Shown: positions 54,589 through 63,650 of the stretch, piece by piece
Position numbering within the stretch: position 1 is the first letter of the stretch
Layout of the letters: each line of letters begins with the position of its first letter
Source of the DNA: Streptomyces asiaticus
GTDB lineage: Bacteria > Actinomycetota > Actinomycetes > Streptomycetales > Streptomycetaceae
Reading direction: 5' to 3'
Length of the DNA stretch: 64,000 nucleotides
Assembly: GCF_018138715.1 (NCBI RefSeq)
Contig: NZ_JAGSHX010000006.1
Location: 2,170,001-2,234,000, forward strand
The notes under the pieces: generated by a model
Database searches by the model: none
What the model saw: only the letters and a program-made list of their open reading frames with translations
What the model was told of the DNA's origin: nothing
Made by a program: the position numbers and the translations under genes

Positions 54589-56940
54589 TCAGGCCATGGG
54601 GGTGACAGCGGTGGAGCCGGAAGGCGAGACAGACATGGAAAGGGGGTTGGGGATGGTCACATAGACGGACTGGGTGTCCACCGGTCCCACGAGCTCGTCC
54701 AAGCCGCGCAGCCGCGTGAGCAGGTTGGCCTTGCAGCGCAGGGTGGGTGTCTCCAGGAGCCGGGCGGGAAGCGGTGAGCGGGTACTGCCGGGGCCGGACG
54801 CGGCTTCGGCGAGGAAGCGGCGGAACGCGGCCAGCAGGACGCGTTCGTCGACGAGTCGCTGGGATCCGAAGGCGCCGATCAGTCCGAGGACGTTGTTGAC
54901 ACCCAGGTAGTAGGCGAACCGCTCATCGGTGACCTCGTCGGAGACGAAGGTGTCGCTGCGGCCGCCGATACCGGGCAGCCGGCGCTGGAGTTCGGCGTGC
55001 CGGGACGCCCGGAAGTAGTAGCCCTGGTTGTCCCGGTAGCGGCCGCCGACCGGCCAGCCGTCGGGGTCCAGCAGCACCAGAGTGTTCTGCTGGTGCGCCT
55101 CGAGCGCGATCCCGGCCTCTCCGTCCAGCCAGAGCAGGGGGCGTACGACCGTGTGCAGATAGCGCAGGAACCACTCCGTGCCGACGGCCGCGGTGGAACG
55201 GCCGGTTCGATCGGCGAGCCGGGCGACGAGGTGGGCGAGCCGGGAGCGCATCACCGGCTGTCCGGGCCAGGGGCGCGGCGCGAGGAGTCCGGCGACGCAG
55301 ACGGCGTCGTCGCCGGGGCCGAACGGGTTGTGCCGGATGACAACGTCGAGGCCGGTCAGGGGTTCGCCATCCGGTCCGTCGACGGCGAGCCAGGCCGGGT
55401 CCCGGACGATGTCGAAGCCCGGGAAGCCGGGGAAGGCCGCCCGCCACTGCTCGGCCAGTCCGCTGCGGAGCAGCCGGTGCACCTCGACACCGCGGCGGAG
55501 TTCCTTACGGAGATTCTCACGACGGGAGTTGGTGATCCGCAGACCGAGGGAGAGTTTCAGCATGGCGGGAGCGCCGGGTCGGTAGACGGTGCGGACCGAG
55601 GAAGTGGGGTGCCAGGGCCCACCGGACGGCCCGAGGTCGTGCAGCAGGCCGGCGTCGAAGAGCGCGGCGATCTCCGGACGGTGCCGGATCTCGCGAGCCT
55701 GCCAGGGATGCAGGGGCAAGGGCACGCTTCCGGTGGGCAGTTGGAGGCCGCCGCCCGCCAGGGAGAGGGCGAGCCGCTCTGCGGGCACGGTCCGGCCGCG
55801 CTCCGTCCACGCCGACTCACAGGCCAGTGCGGACCGGCCGACCGCGATCCAGTGAAGGGGGAAGGAGCCACGCGTTTCCGGTGAGCAGACGGTGGATTCG
55901 GAGTCGGAGAGGCCCTCGCGGCTCTTCGGCGTGGGATGCAGGGGGTGACCGAAGAGGAGGGACTGTTCGGCGCTGAGGAACGGGGTGCTCGTGCTCGGAT
56001 CGGCGGGTGTGGCCCGGCGGAGGGTGAGGAAGAGGGCGGTGCGTCGCACGGAGTCCGCGACACGGCCGACGAGTTCGGTGGCGTCCGCATCGGGGTCGTC
56101 CCGCCGCGCGCTGTACGTCGCCTCGCGGGTGAGCAGGGCCGCGAGGGTGACAGCGCCGACAGCGGGCGCGTCATGGGGCCCGTGCTCCAGCAGCGGCGGG
56201 CCGAAGCGGTGCCAGCCGGTGGGCGACCAATAGCGCACCGGGACGAGCAGGACGGTTCCGCTGGCGGCGAGGGGAATGCGCAGAGTGTCCCCGTCGGTGC
56301 GCACGAGGCCGCTCTCGCGAACCCAGCAGCGCAGCAGGTTCTCGACGGCAGCGGCGTCGGCCGCGCTCTGCGGGTCGGGGTCGTCGAGCGGATCCGCACA
56401 GAATTCGCGGGGGCCGGCCTCGCGGGGGCGGTTGTCCGGCGACGCTTCATGGCCGTCGTGGTTCTGCCGGGGCACGGCCGTCGTGGCGAGGGGCGGCCCC
56501 TGGGCGGGCGGCCGCGGCGCGGGCGGTTCGTCCGCCGAGGGCTCCGGGGCAGGTGGCTGAGGTGCTCCCGTTCCCGCTCCCGCCGCGCCGGCGCGCGGCG
56601 CCATGGCGGGCGATGCCGCCGGGGGCAGTGGCACGGGTGCCGGGCGCGGTGACACCGCCGGTGACGCCGCTGTTGGGGGCGATGGCGGCGCTGGGGAGGC
56701 CGTCTGGTCACCGGCGGCCCTCGTGGCACTGGACGGTGCCCTGACCGTCGAGACCATCGTGGATGGGGCGGGCGGTGGGACGGGCGGTCTTGCCGCCTCG
56801 TCCGGGGGAGGTGCTGTGTGGGGCGGGTGCGGGAGGGGCGGCGGAGAGCCAGGGCGGGCGGAGTCGTCGGGGCCGGTCAGGGCGCCGGGCACGGGCTGCG
56901 GTTGGGGAGGCAAGGGGGCTCCCCCGGAGGTGTGCGGCAT
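54589..56940 (-). CDS. IucA/IucC-family NIS siderophore synthetase with Pro-rich N-terminal extension
   Basis: A 783-residue NRPS-independent siderophore (NIS) synthetase, which condenses a carboxylic acid such as citrate with an amine using ATP. The IucA/IucC domain covers about residues 195-600, with LPLHPWQAREIRH, PAMLKLSLGLRITNSRRENL and RHNPFG. The FhuF/IucC C-terminal part has the key ALEAHQQNTLVLLD and GGRYRDNQGYYFR. The first about 185 residues are Pro/Ala-rich and disordered; family members are usually near 580-620 residues. No ribosome binding site is seen at ATG 56940, so an internal start is possible. Compositional bias of the extension still looks coding. Confidence 0.85.
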   Translation of the reverse strand: MPHTSGGAPLPPQPQPVPGALTGPDDSARPGSPPPLPHPPHTAPPPDEAARPPVPPPAPSTMVSTVRAPSSATRAAGDQTASPAPPSPPTAASPAVSPRPAPVPLPPAASPAMAPRAGAAGAGTGAPQPPAPEPSADEPPAPRPPAQGPPLATTAVPRQNHDGHEASPDNRPREAGPREFCADPLDDPDPQSAADAAAVENLLRCWVRESGLVRTDGDTLRIPLAASGTVLLVPVRYWSPTGWHRFGPPLLEHGPHDAPAVGAVTLAALLTREATYSARRDDPDADATELVGRVADSVRRTALFLTLRRATPADPSTSTPFLSAEQSLLFGHPLHPTPKSREGLSDSESTVCSPETRGSFPLHWIAVGRSALACESAWTERGRTVPAERLALSLAGGGLQLPTGSVPLPLHPWQAREIRHRPEIAALFDAGLLHDLGPSGGPWHPTSSVRTVYRPGAPAMLKLSLGLRITNSRRENLRKELRRGVEVHRLLRSGLAEQWRAAFPGFPGFDIVRDPAWLAVDGPDGEPLTGLDVVIRHNPFGPGDDAVCVAGLLAPRPWPGQPVMRSRLAHLVARLADRTGRSTAAVGTEWFLRYLHTVVRPLLWLDGEAGIALEAHQQNTLVLLDPDGWPVGGRYRDNQGYYFRASRHAELQRRLPGIGGRSDTFVSDEVTDERFAYYLGVNNVLGLIGAFGSQRLVDERVLLAAFRRFLAEAASGPGSTRSPLPARLLETPTLRCKANLLTRLRGLDELVGPVDTQSVYVTIPNPLSMSVSPSGSTAVTPMA

Positions 56941-57039
56941 GGTGGGTGTGGCGCGGGCGTCACGGCGTTCACATCCTGGGCCCGGCGCCTGCCTCCTTCG
57001 GTGGTGCGATGGCGGTGCGGTCGTACGGTGCGGGACGCG

Positions 57040-58785
57040 TCACCGGTGGTCTCCGGCGAGCGGCGGGGCGAATGGGGCAGCGGGGTGGAGGAGTTCGCGG
57101 GAGCGGGCTCCGGCGATGCGGTTCGCCGCGTCCAAGGCGTCCGTGAGCCGGTCCAGGACGGCCTCTGTCTGCTCATCGGTGATGGTGAGTGGAGGGAGAA
57201 GGCGGATCACCGCGCCGTGGCGTCCGCCGAGTTCGACGATGAGCCCACGCCGCAGGCACTCCTGCTGAACGGCCGCCGCGAGCTCGGGATCGGCGGGCAG
57301 AGCCGCCGCACGCGCGTCACCGGCGTACGGTGCTCCCCCGCCCAGCGCCCCGCCCGCACCCTCGCCTTGAGCGCCCATCCGCCGGGCTCCCTCGCGCGGA
57401 GTCATCTCATAGGGGGCCACCTCGCTCGGGGATGCTTGGTGCGGGGATGTCTGGTGCGGGGGTGCCTCACTCGGGGGTGCCTGGTGCGGGGGTGCCTCGC
57501 TCGGGGATGCGCAGTCCGGGGATCCCTCGCGGTCGGCGTTCGCCGCGGACCCGGTCCCGGCGGCATACCCGGCCCCCGCAGCGTGCCCGACGGGCGTTGC
57601 GTTCCCTGCCTCCCTCGCGGGTCCAGCCTCAGGGTCCACCAGTTCCAAGCCGATCATGAGGCCGCGGCCGCGTACGTCTCCGATCCACCGGCGCCCGGTG
57701 GCGAATTGGCGTAGCCGGTCCAGCATCCGTGCGCCGACCGTCGTCGCGCGTTCGGCGAGGTTGTTCTCGCGGACGTGGGCGAGGGTCGCGGCGCCCGCGG
57801 CCATGGCCAGTTGGTTACCGCGGAAGGTGCCCGCGTGGGCTCCGGGGGGCCAGACGTCGAGGTCCTCGTGGTAGACCACGACGGCCAGCGGCAGGCCACC
57901 GCCGATGGCCTTCGACAGCACCATCACATCGGGCACCACCCCGCTGTGGTCGACCGCCCAGAAGGCCCCGGTGCGCCCGACGCCGGTCTGGACCTCGTCC
58001 GCGATGAGCGGGATGGAGCGGGCCGCGGTGATGTCGCGCATCCGGCGCAGCCAGCCGTCCGGGGCCGGGATCACCCCGCCCTCGCCCTGTACGGGTTCGA
58101 GGATCATCCCGGCCGGGTCGGCCGCCCCGCCCTTGGGGTCGTCGAGCAGCTTCTCGGTCCAGCGCGCGGAGAGTTCGGCACCGTGCTCCCCGCCGACTCC
58201 GAACGGGCAGCGGTAGTCGTACGGAAAGGGCAGCCGGGTCACACCGGACGACCCGGACGACGGGGCGCCGCCGGAGGCGGCCAGGGCTCCGGCCGTCATG
58301 CCGTGGTAGGCCCCGGAGAAAGCGAGCACGCCGTCGCGCCCGGTGGCGGTCCGCACCAGCTTGAGCGCGGCCTCGACCGCGTCCGTACCCGCCGGTCCGC
58401 AGAACTGCACCCGCGCGCGGGCGGCCAGTCCGGGCGGCAGGGTGGCGAACAGCTCGTCCGTGAAGGCGTCCTTGACCGGTGTGGCCAGATCCAGGACCTG
58501 CAACGGCGCCCCCGCGTCCAGGACTGCCCGGATCGCGTCCAGCACCACCGGGTGGTGGTGCCCCAGGGCCAGCGCACCGGCCCCGGAGAGACAGTCGAGA
58601 TAGCGGCGGCCGTCGCCCCCTTCGACCGTCATCCCCCGGGCGCGCACCGGAACGACGGGCAGCGCCCGGGCGTAGGTGCGGGCTGCGGACTCACGCAGCG
58701 CCTGGCGCCGCAGAATGCCCTGAGCGGCGCCGCCGTCGTCGGAGACGGCGGCCAGGGCCATCGGCGGGAGCTGGGTCACGGCCAC
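57040..58785 (-). CDS. Diaminobutyrate/ornithine-type class III aminotransferase with low-complexity insertion
   Basis: A 581-residue PLP-dependent aminotransferase of the diaminobutyrate-2-oxoglutarate type (RhbA/Dat-like), likely to make or convert a diamine for the siderophore. It has LSGAGALALGHHHP, GPAGTDAVEAALKL, DEVQTGVGRTG and the PLP Lys in VLSKAIGGGLP. Between GLMIGLELVDPEAG and LPADPELAAAVQQECLRRGL an insertion of about 110 residues holds a Ser/Pro/His repeat (SEAPPHQ type). Relatives are about 420-460 residues. GTG 58785 follows AGGAGG; GTG 58779 and ATG 58761 are alternatives. It is the first gene of the siderophore set. Confidence 0.85.
   Translation of the reverse strand: MAVTQLPPMALAAVSDDGGAAQGILRRQALRESAARTYARALPVVPVRARGMTVEGGDGRRYLDCLSGAGALALGHHHPVVLDAIRAVLDAGAPLQVLDLATPVKDAFTDELFATLPPGLAARARVQFCGPAGTDAVEAALKLVRTATGRDGVLAFSGAYHGMTAGALAASGGAPSSGSSGVTRLPFPYDYRCPFGVGGEHGAELSARWTEKLLDDPKGGAADPAGMILEPVQGEGGVIPAPDGWLRRMRDITAARSIPLIADEVQTGVGRTGAFWAVDHSGVVPDVMVLSKAIGGGLPLAVVVYHEDLDVWPPGAHAGTFRGNQLAMAAGAATLAHVRENNLAERATTVGARMLDRLRQFATGRRWIGDVRGRGLMIGLELVDPEAGPAREAGNATPVGHAAGAGYAAGTGSAANADREGSPDCASPSEAPPHQAPPSEAPPHQTSPHQASPSEVAPYEMTPREGARRMGAQGEGAGGALGGGAPYAGDARAAALPADPELAAAVQQECLRRGLIVELGGRHGAVIRLLPPLTITDEQTEAVLDRLTDALDAANRIAGARSRELLHPAAPFAPPLAGDHR
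57424..57528. repeat. Seven 15-bp in-frame repeats inside the aminotransferase gene
   Basis: Seven imperfect 15-bp units of the form G(C/T)(T/G)CGGGG(A/G)TGCCT(C/G) run head to tail. As 15 is a multiple of 3 they code a pentapeptide repeat (SPHQA, PPSEA variants) in the insertion of the aminotransferase. Confidence 0.85.
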
Positions 58786-59020
58786 GCGTCTCAGTCCTCC
58801 TGCTGCTGAACACCCTCCGGCTGTCCCCCGTACGTACCAACGACGCGTGGCGCTCTGGATCACGGGCTGGGCGAAGATCCTTGCGGCCGGGAACCGAGGA
58901 CCCGCTCGCAGCCGTCGTAGGCGGCACCGGCATAGTGGGATACCACCCCATTGCCGGGGCGGTGCATGACAATTCCACACAGGCCTAGAGCAGCTCAGAA
59001 CCTCAGGGGGAGTCCCACCC
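58786..59020. promoter_or_regulatory. Divergent promoter region of siderophore operon and lipoprotein gene
   Basis: No gene fits here. The aminotransferase ribosome binding site AGGAGG (about 58796-58801) lies at one end and the lipoprotein site GGGGGAG at the other. I looked for an iron box on both strands and found none. Confidence 0.5.
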
Positions 59021-60196
59021 ATGCCATCCAAACGCCGACCCGTACTGGCCGTGGCCGCCATAGCCTCGGTTCTGGCGCTCACCGCCACCGCGTGCGGCTC
59101 CTCGGACGAGACCACCGACGCCAAGCCGACCGCGTCGTCGGAGCAGCGGGGCGTGGGCGACATCAAGCTGCCCGACAACCTCAACGACAAGTTGAAGAAC
59201 CTCGGCATCGATCTGGACCAGTGGAAGAACGGCGCCTGGAACAAGTGGGACAAGGACGACTGGCTGCGCGAGGCCGGTGACTTCATCAACCCGATCATCA
59301 AGGGCCTGTGGAAGCCGGACCGGATGCGCGAGGCGCAGGAGCCCGACAAGCCGGTGGACGACAGCGACATCGCGGACGACCAGGGTGTGACCGACCCCGA
59401 CCCGCAGCCCGTCGCGGCCAAGGAGGTCACCAGCCCGTACAGCTCCAAGGTCCCCTACGCGGGCAAGGTCTTCTTCGACGGCCCCGAGGGCTCGATGGTC
59501 TGCTCCGCGACGGTGGTCGAGGACCCGGCGCACCCCGGCAAGTCCAACCTGGTGTGGACGGCGGGCCACTGCGTCCACGCGGGCAAGGGCGGCGGCTGGT
59601 ACAAGAACCTGATGTTCGTGCCCTCCTACAACGACGCGGGCAAGTCGCAGGCGGAGCTGGAGAACGCCACCAAGGAGGAGCTGGCTCCCAAGGGCGTCTG
59701 GTGGGCCGACTGGGCGCAGACCTCCTCGCAGTGGATCGACAACGGCGCGGCCGTGGGCGGTAAGGGCGCTCCGTACGACTTCGCGGTGATGCATGTGAAG
59801 CCGGAGGCCAGCGGCGGCAAGTCGCTCGAGGAGACGGTGGGCGGCGCGCTGCCGGTCGACTTCAACGCCCCGGCGGTGAAGTCCATCGACGAGATCACGG
59901 CCACCGGCTACCCGGCCGCCCCGCCGTTCGACGGCCAGAAGATGAACCAGTGCGCGGACAAGCCGGGCCGGCTCTCCCTGGACGCCAAGCAGCCGACGAT
60001 GTACCGCATCGGCTGCACCATGACCGCCGGCTCCTCCGGCGGTGGCTGGGTCGCCGACGGCGCGGACGGCAAGCCGGCGCTGGTGTCCAACACCTCGATC
60101 GGCCCGTCCAACGCGACCTGGCTGGCGGGCCCGCATCTGGGCCCCGAGGCGAAGGGCGTCTACAGCGCGGTCAGCAAGAAGTTCGCGAGCCAGTGA
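59021..60196 (+). CDS. Secreted trypsin-like serine protease lipoprotein
   Basis: A 391-residue exported protein. The N-terminus (MPSKRRPVLAVAAIASVLAL) ends in a lipobox TATAC-GSS, so the Cys at about residue 25 should be lipidated and anchor it to the membrane. A charged, helical, Trp-rich pro-region (about 45-110) follows. The S1 fold has TAGHC, YDFAVMHV and TAGSSGGGW as His, Asp and Ser; a glutamyl-endopeptidase-like branch is likely, but the specificity is not readable. ATG 59021 follows GGGGGAG. A strong terminator follows the stop. Confidence 0.88.
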   Translation: MPSKRRPVLAVAAIASVLALTATACGSSDETTDAKPTASSEQRGVGDIKLPDNLNDKLKNLGIDLDQWKNGAWNKWDKDDWLREAGDFINPIIKGLWKPDRMREAQEPDKPVDDSDIADDQGVTDPDPQPVAAKEVTSPYSSKVPYAGKVFFDGPEGSMVCSATVVEDPAHPGKSNLVWTAGHCVHAGKGGGWYKNLMFVPSYNDAGKSQAELENATKEELAPKGVWWADWAQTSSQWIDNGAAVGGKGAPYDFAVMHVKPEASGGKSLEETVGGALPVDFNAPAVKSIDEITATGYPAAPPFDGQKMNQCADKPGRLSLDAKQPTMYRIGCTMTAGSSGGGWVADGADGKPALVSNTSIGPSNATWLAGPHLGPEAKGVYSAVSKKFASQ

Positions 60197-60239
60197 CCCG
60201 GCTGAGCCGGTAGCCGTCAGGCAGCCGTCCATCCCAGGG

Positions 60240-60277
60240 CGAGGGCCCGCCCCCGGAATTCCGGGGGCGGGCCCTCG
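60240..60277. terminator. Bidirectional terminator between lipoprotein and hflX genes
   Basis: A 17-bp perfect stem (60240-60256 with 60261-60277) and an AATT loop, in the gap between convergent genes. Confidence 0.9.
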
Positions 60278-60325
60278 TCGTGCGGGTGTCATAGCCGACG
60301 CGGTGACGCCGGTATGACTGGCTGA

Positions 60326-61828
60326 CTAGCGCTGTCCGGCGGCCGTGGCCGGGATGAAGCGCCGCAGCTCCGCCGCGAGCTCCTCGTGCACGCGCGCCTT
60401 GAGCAGCGTGCCCTCGGGGGTGTGCTCCTCGGAGAGCACCTCGCCCTCGGCGTGGGTGCGCGCGACGAGCTTGCCGTGGGTGTACGGCAGCAGCACCTCG
60501 ATCTCGACCTGGGGCCGGGGCAGCTCCTCGTCGATCACCGCGAGCAGCTCGTCGATGCCCAGCCCGCTCCGGGCCGACACCGCCATGGCGCGCCGCTCCA
60601 TGCGCAGCAGCCGCTGCACAACGAGCGGATCGGCCATGTCCGCCTTGTTGATCACAACGATCTCGGGCACGTCGACCGCGCCCACATCCCGGATCACCTC
60701 GCGGACGGCGGCCAGCTGCTCCTCCGGCGTCGGATGCGAGCCGTCCACCACATGGAGGATCAGATCGGCGTCGCCGACCTCCTCCATCGTGGAGCGGAAC
60801 GCCTCCACCAGGTGGTGCGGCAGATGCCGGACGAATCCGACGGTGTCCGCCAGCGTGTAGAGCCGCCCGCTGGGGGTCTCGGCCCGGCGCACGGTCGGGT
60901 CGAGGGTGGCGAACAGCGCGTTCTCCACCAGAACGCCCGCGCCGGTGAGCCGGTTGAGCAGCGAGGACTTGCCCGCGTTGGTGTATCCGGCGATGGCGAC
61001 CGAGGGGACCTTGTGGCGCCGGCGCTCCTGCCGCTTGATGTCGCGGCCGGTCTTCATCTCGGCGATCTCGCGGCGCATCTTCGCCATCTTCTCGCGAATG
61101 CGGCGCCGGTCCGTCTCGATCTTGGTCTCACCGGGCCCACGGGTGGCCATACCGCCGCCCGAGGATCCGGAGCCACCGCCACCCATCTGGCGGGACAGCG
61201 ACTGACCCCAGCCTCGCAGCCGCGGCAGCATGTACTGCATCTGGGCGAGCGAGACCTGCGCCTTGCCCTCTCGGGACTTGGCGTGCTGGGCGAAGATGTC
61301 GAGGATCAGGGCGGTCCGGTCGACCACCTTGACCTTGACGACGTCCTCGAGGTGGATCAGCTGCCCGGGGCTCAGCTCACCGTCGCAGACCACGGTGTCG
61401 GCACCGGACTCGACCACGATGTCACGCAGTTCCTCGGCCTTGCCGGAGCCGATGTAGGTGGCGGGATCCGGCTTGTTGCGCCGCTGGATCACACCGTCGA
61501 GCACCAGGGCGCCGGCGGTCTCGGCGAGCGCGGCGAGCTCCGCCAGGGAGTTCTCCGCGTCCCGCACCGTGCCGGAAGTCCATACGCCGACCAGCACCAC
61601 GCGCTCCAGGCGCAGCTGCCGGTACTCGACCTCGGTGACGTCCTCGAGCTCGGTGGACAGCCCCCCCACACGCCGCAGCGCGGCACGGTCGGAGCGGTCG
61701 TACTGGTCGCCGTCACGCTCCTCGTCGATCTCGTGACTCCAGGCGACGTCCTCTTCCATCAGGGCGTCGGCCCGAAGGCTCTCGGCGAGGCGCTGCCGGT
61801 CCTGCGGAAGGGAAGAGGAGTGGGTCAA
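60326..61828 (-). CDS. hflX: Ribosome-associated GTPase HflX
   Basis: A 500-residue HflX. The N-terminal ribosome-binding domain carries GVIQRRNKPDPATYIGSGKA and VKVVDRTALILDIFAQHA, followed by a Gly-rich loop (RQMGGGGSGSSGGG) and the G domain with GYTNAGKSSLLNRL, DTVGFVRHLP and NKADM. HflX rescues or splits stalled ribosomes under stress. TTG at 61828 is chosen because AAGGA lies 5 bases before it and the protein then begins near conserved sequence; the longer open frame overlaps the next gene and lacks support. It is probably transcribed with the M1 peptidase gene. Confidence 0.92.
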   Translation of the reverse strand: MTHSSSLPQDRQRLAESLRADALMEEDVAWSHEIDEERDGDQYDRSDRAALRRVGGLSTELEDVTEVEYRQLRLERVVLVGVWTSGTVRDAENSLAELAALAETAGALVLDGVIQRRNKPDPATYIGSGKAEELRDIVVESGADTVVCDGELSPGQLIHLEDVVKVKVVDRTALILDIFAQHAKSREGKAQVSLAQMQYMLPRLRGWGQSLSRQMGGGGSGSSGGGMATRGPGETKIETDRRRIREKMAKMRREIAEMKTGRDIKRQERRRHKVPSVAIAGYTNAGKSSLLNRLTGAGVLVENALFATLDPTVRRAETPSGRLYTLADTVGFVRHLPHHLVEAFRSTMEEVGDADLILHVVDGSHPTPEEQLAAVREVIRDVGAVDVPEIVVINKADMADPLVVQRLLRMERRAMAVSARSGLGIDELLAVIDEELPRPQVEIEVLLPYTHGKLVARTHAEGEVLSEEHTPEGTLLKARVHEELAAELRRFIPATAAGQR

Positions 61829-61950
61829 AGGAATCCTTACGTCGTGGAATACCGTCACTGTCGACAACGCGTGGCGGGCCCGCGGGATTCCCCCGCCGGG
61901 GCCGACCACGGACGCCGACCCCTTGATGGTCGCACGCGGCGGGCGGGTCG

Positions 61951-63531
61951 TCACCCGGGTTTCACGGCCCATGGCACCGCGTAACGTACCGCGTGCCGCC
62001 CCGCCCGCGCGCCGGGCAGCGCGGCGCCCTTCGTGGTCTCCTTCTCCGTCTGCTTCCAGTCGGGGTGTCCCGGCATCGGCGGCGTCTTCCTGCCGTACAG
62101 CCACGGACGGAGGAATCCGCTGAGATCGTGCCCCGCCACGGCGGAGGCCAGCCGGACGAAGTCGGCGGTCGAGGCCACTGCGTCGCGGTGGCGCAGCACC
62201 CATTGCCGCTCCAGCCGCTCGAAGGCGGCCCGGCCGATCCGCTGCCGCAGCGCGTACAGCACCAGCGCGCTGCCGTCGTAGACCACCGGGCGGAAGATGC
62301 CGATCGGCTGACCGGGGTCGGCGGCCTCGGGGGCCGCGGGCGGCCCTCCCTCGGCCCGCCAGGCGTCGGACTGCCCGTACGCCTTGCGCATCCGCCGCTC
62401 CAGGCTCGCCTTACCGCGCTCATCGGCGTACAGCGCCTCGTACCAGGTGGCGTGGCCCTCGTTGAGCCACAGATCGGACCAGCGGCGCGGGCTGACGCTG
62501 TCGCCGAACCACTGGTGGGCCAGCTCATGCACCATGATCGACTCGATGTACCACCGGGGCAGCTGATCGCTGGTGAACAGATCGCGCTCGAAGAGGGAGA
62601 GCGTCTGGGTCTCCAGCTCGAAGCCGGTGGTGGCGTGGGCGATCAGCACGCCGTAGGTCTCGAAGGGGTAGCGCCCGGCCTTCTTCTCCATCCAGGCCAG
62701 CTGCCCGGGGGTGCGCGCGAGCCACTTCTCCAGCCGTGCGCGGTCCGCCGCGGGGACGACGTCGCGCACCGGCAGCCCATGGGGCCCGGTGCGGCGCGGC
62801 ACCGCGGAGCGGCCGATGGAGATCTGCGCCAGCTCGGTGGCCATGGGGTGGGCGAGGCGGTACGTCCAGGTGGTGCGCGCTCCCTTGCGGACGCGCTGTA
62901 CGGGCAGTCCGCCCGCGACGACCGTAAGGCGCTTCGGAGCGGTGATCCGGAAGGTGAAGCGGGCCTTGTCGGCGGGGTGGTCGTTGCACGGGAAGACCCG
63001 GTGGGCGGCGTTGGCCTGGTTGGCCATGGCCAGCCCGTCGCTGGTGCGGACCCAGCCGCCGTTCGTGCCGCTCCGCGGATCGCTGGTGTGGCGGACGGTG
63101 ACCCGGAAGGCGGCACCCCTACGGAGGGGGGCTCGCGGGGTGATGACCAGGTCCTCACCGGCCTTCGCGAACCGGGCCCGCGCTCCATCGACCCGCACCG
63201 AGTCCACGGCGCCCTGGGCGAAGTCGAGGTTGACGGTGCGCAGCGGGGCGGTCGCGCGCGCGTCGATGGTGGTGACGGCGTCGAGCGGCCGGTCCTGACG
63301 GTGGTAGGCGAACGCGATGTCGTACGCCGTGACGTCGTACCCGGGGTTCCCGAGCTGCGGGAAGAGGGGGTCGCCGATGCCCAGGGGACTCGGATGCGCG
63401 GGGGACACCGGTCCCGCGGCGGAGGAGGGGCCGACCGCGAGGAAGACCGCGGCCATCGCGGCGGCCACCGGCGCGGTCCTGCGGCGCCGGGTGCACGGCG
63501 GCCGGGGGCGGCGCCCCGAAGAAAGCGTCAT
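61951..63531 (-). CDS. Secreted M1 family zinc aminopeptidase
   Basis: A 526-residue M1 metallopeptidase. An Arg-rich N-region and a hydrophobic core (APVAAAMAAVFLAVG) form a signal peptide cleaved near SAAG. The zinc site is HELAHQW and, 18 residues later, the Glu of NEGHATW. The usual exopeptidase GxMEN motif is replaced in this subgroup (TGFELETQT), as in other actinobacterial M1 relatives, so true aminopeptidase activity is likely but not certain. The ATG at 63531 lacks a strong ribosome binding site. It lies 122 bases upstream of hflX on the same strand. Confidence 0.9.
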   Translation of the reverse strand: MTLSSGRRPRPPCTRRRRTAPVAAAMAAVFLAVGPSSAAGPVSPAHPSPLGIGDPLFPQLGNPGYDVTAYDIAFAYHRQDRPLDAVTTIDARATAPLRTVNLDFAQGAVDSVRVDGARARFAKAGEDLVITPRAPLRRGAAFRVTVRHTSDPRSGTNGGWVRTSDGLAMANQANAAHRVFPCNDHPADKARFTFRITAPKRLTVVAGGLPVQRVRKGARTTWTYRLAHPMATELAQISIGRSAVPRRTGPHGLPVRDVVPAADRARLEKWLARTPGQLAWMEKKAGRYPFETYGVLIAHATTGFELETQTLSLFERDLFTSDQLPRWYIESIMVHELAHQWFGDSVSPRRWSDLWLNEGHATWYEALYADERGKASLERRMRKAYGQSDAWRAEGGPPAAPEAADPGQPIGIFRPVVYDGSALVLYALRQRIGRAAFERLERQWVLRHRDAVASTADFVRLASAVAGHDLSGFLRPWLYGRKTPPMPGHPDWKQTEKETTKGAALPGARAGRHAVRYAVPWAVKPG

Positions 63532-63650
63532 GCCCTACGGCTACCAGCGCCCCGGCGCCCGCGCAGTCGCTCCCGGCCTTGATCCACCCGAAGGAGTTCA
63601 GACGGCCCGACCGTGGTCAGGAAAGGGCCGCTCAGGATCGCGCCCGCCCG

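Noticed and set aside
58786..59020. Iron box upstream of the siderophore operon
   Set aside because: Reading both strands for TTAGGTTAGG-type halves gave nothing convincing; control must be tested by experiment.
60326..62203. Longer HflX beginning at 62203
   Set aside because: It would overlap the M1 peptidase gene by 250 bases and adds an Arg-rich stretch unlike the family; TTG 61828 has a proper ribosome binding site.
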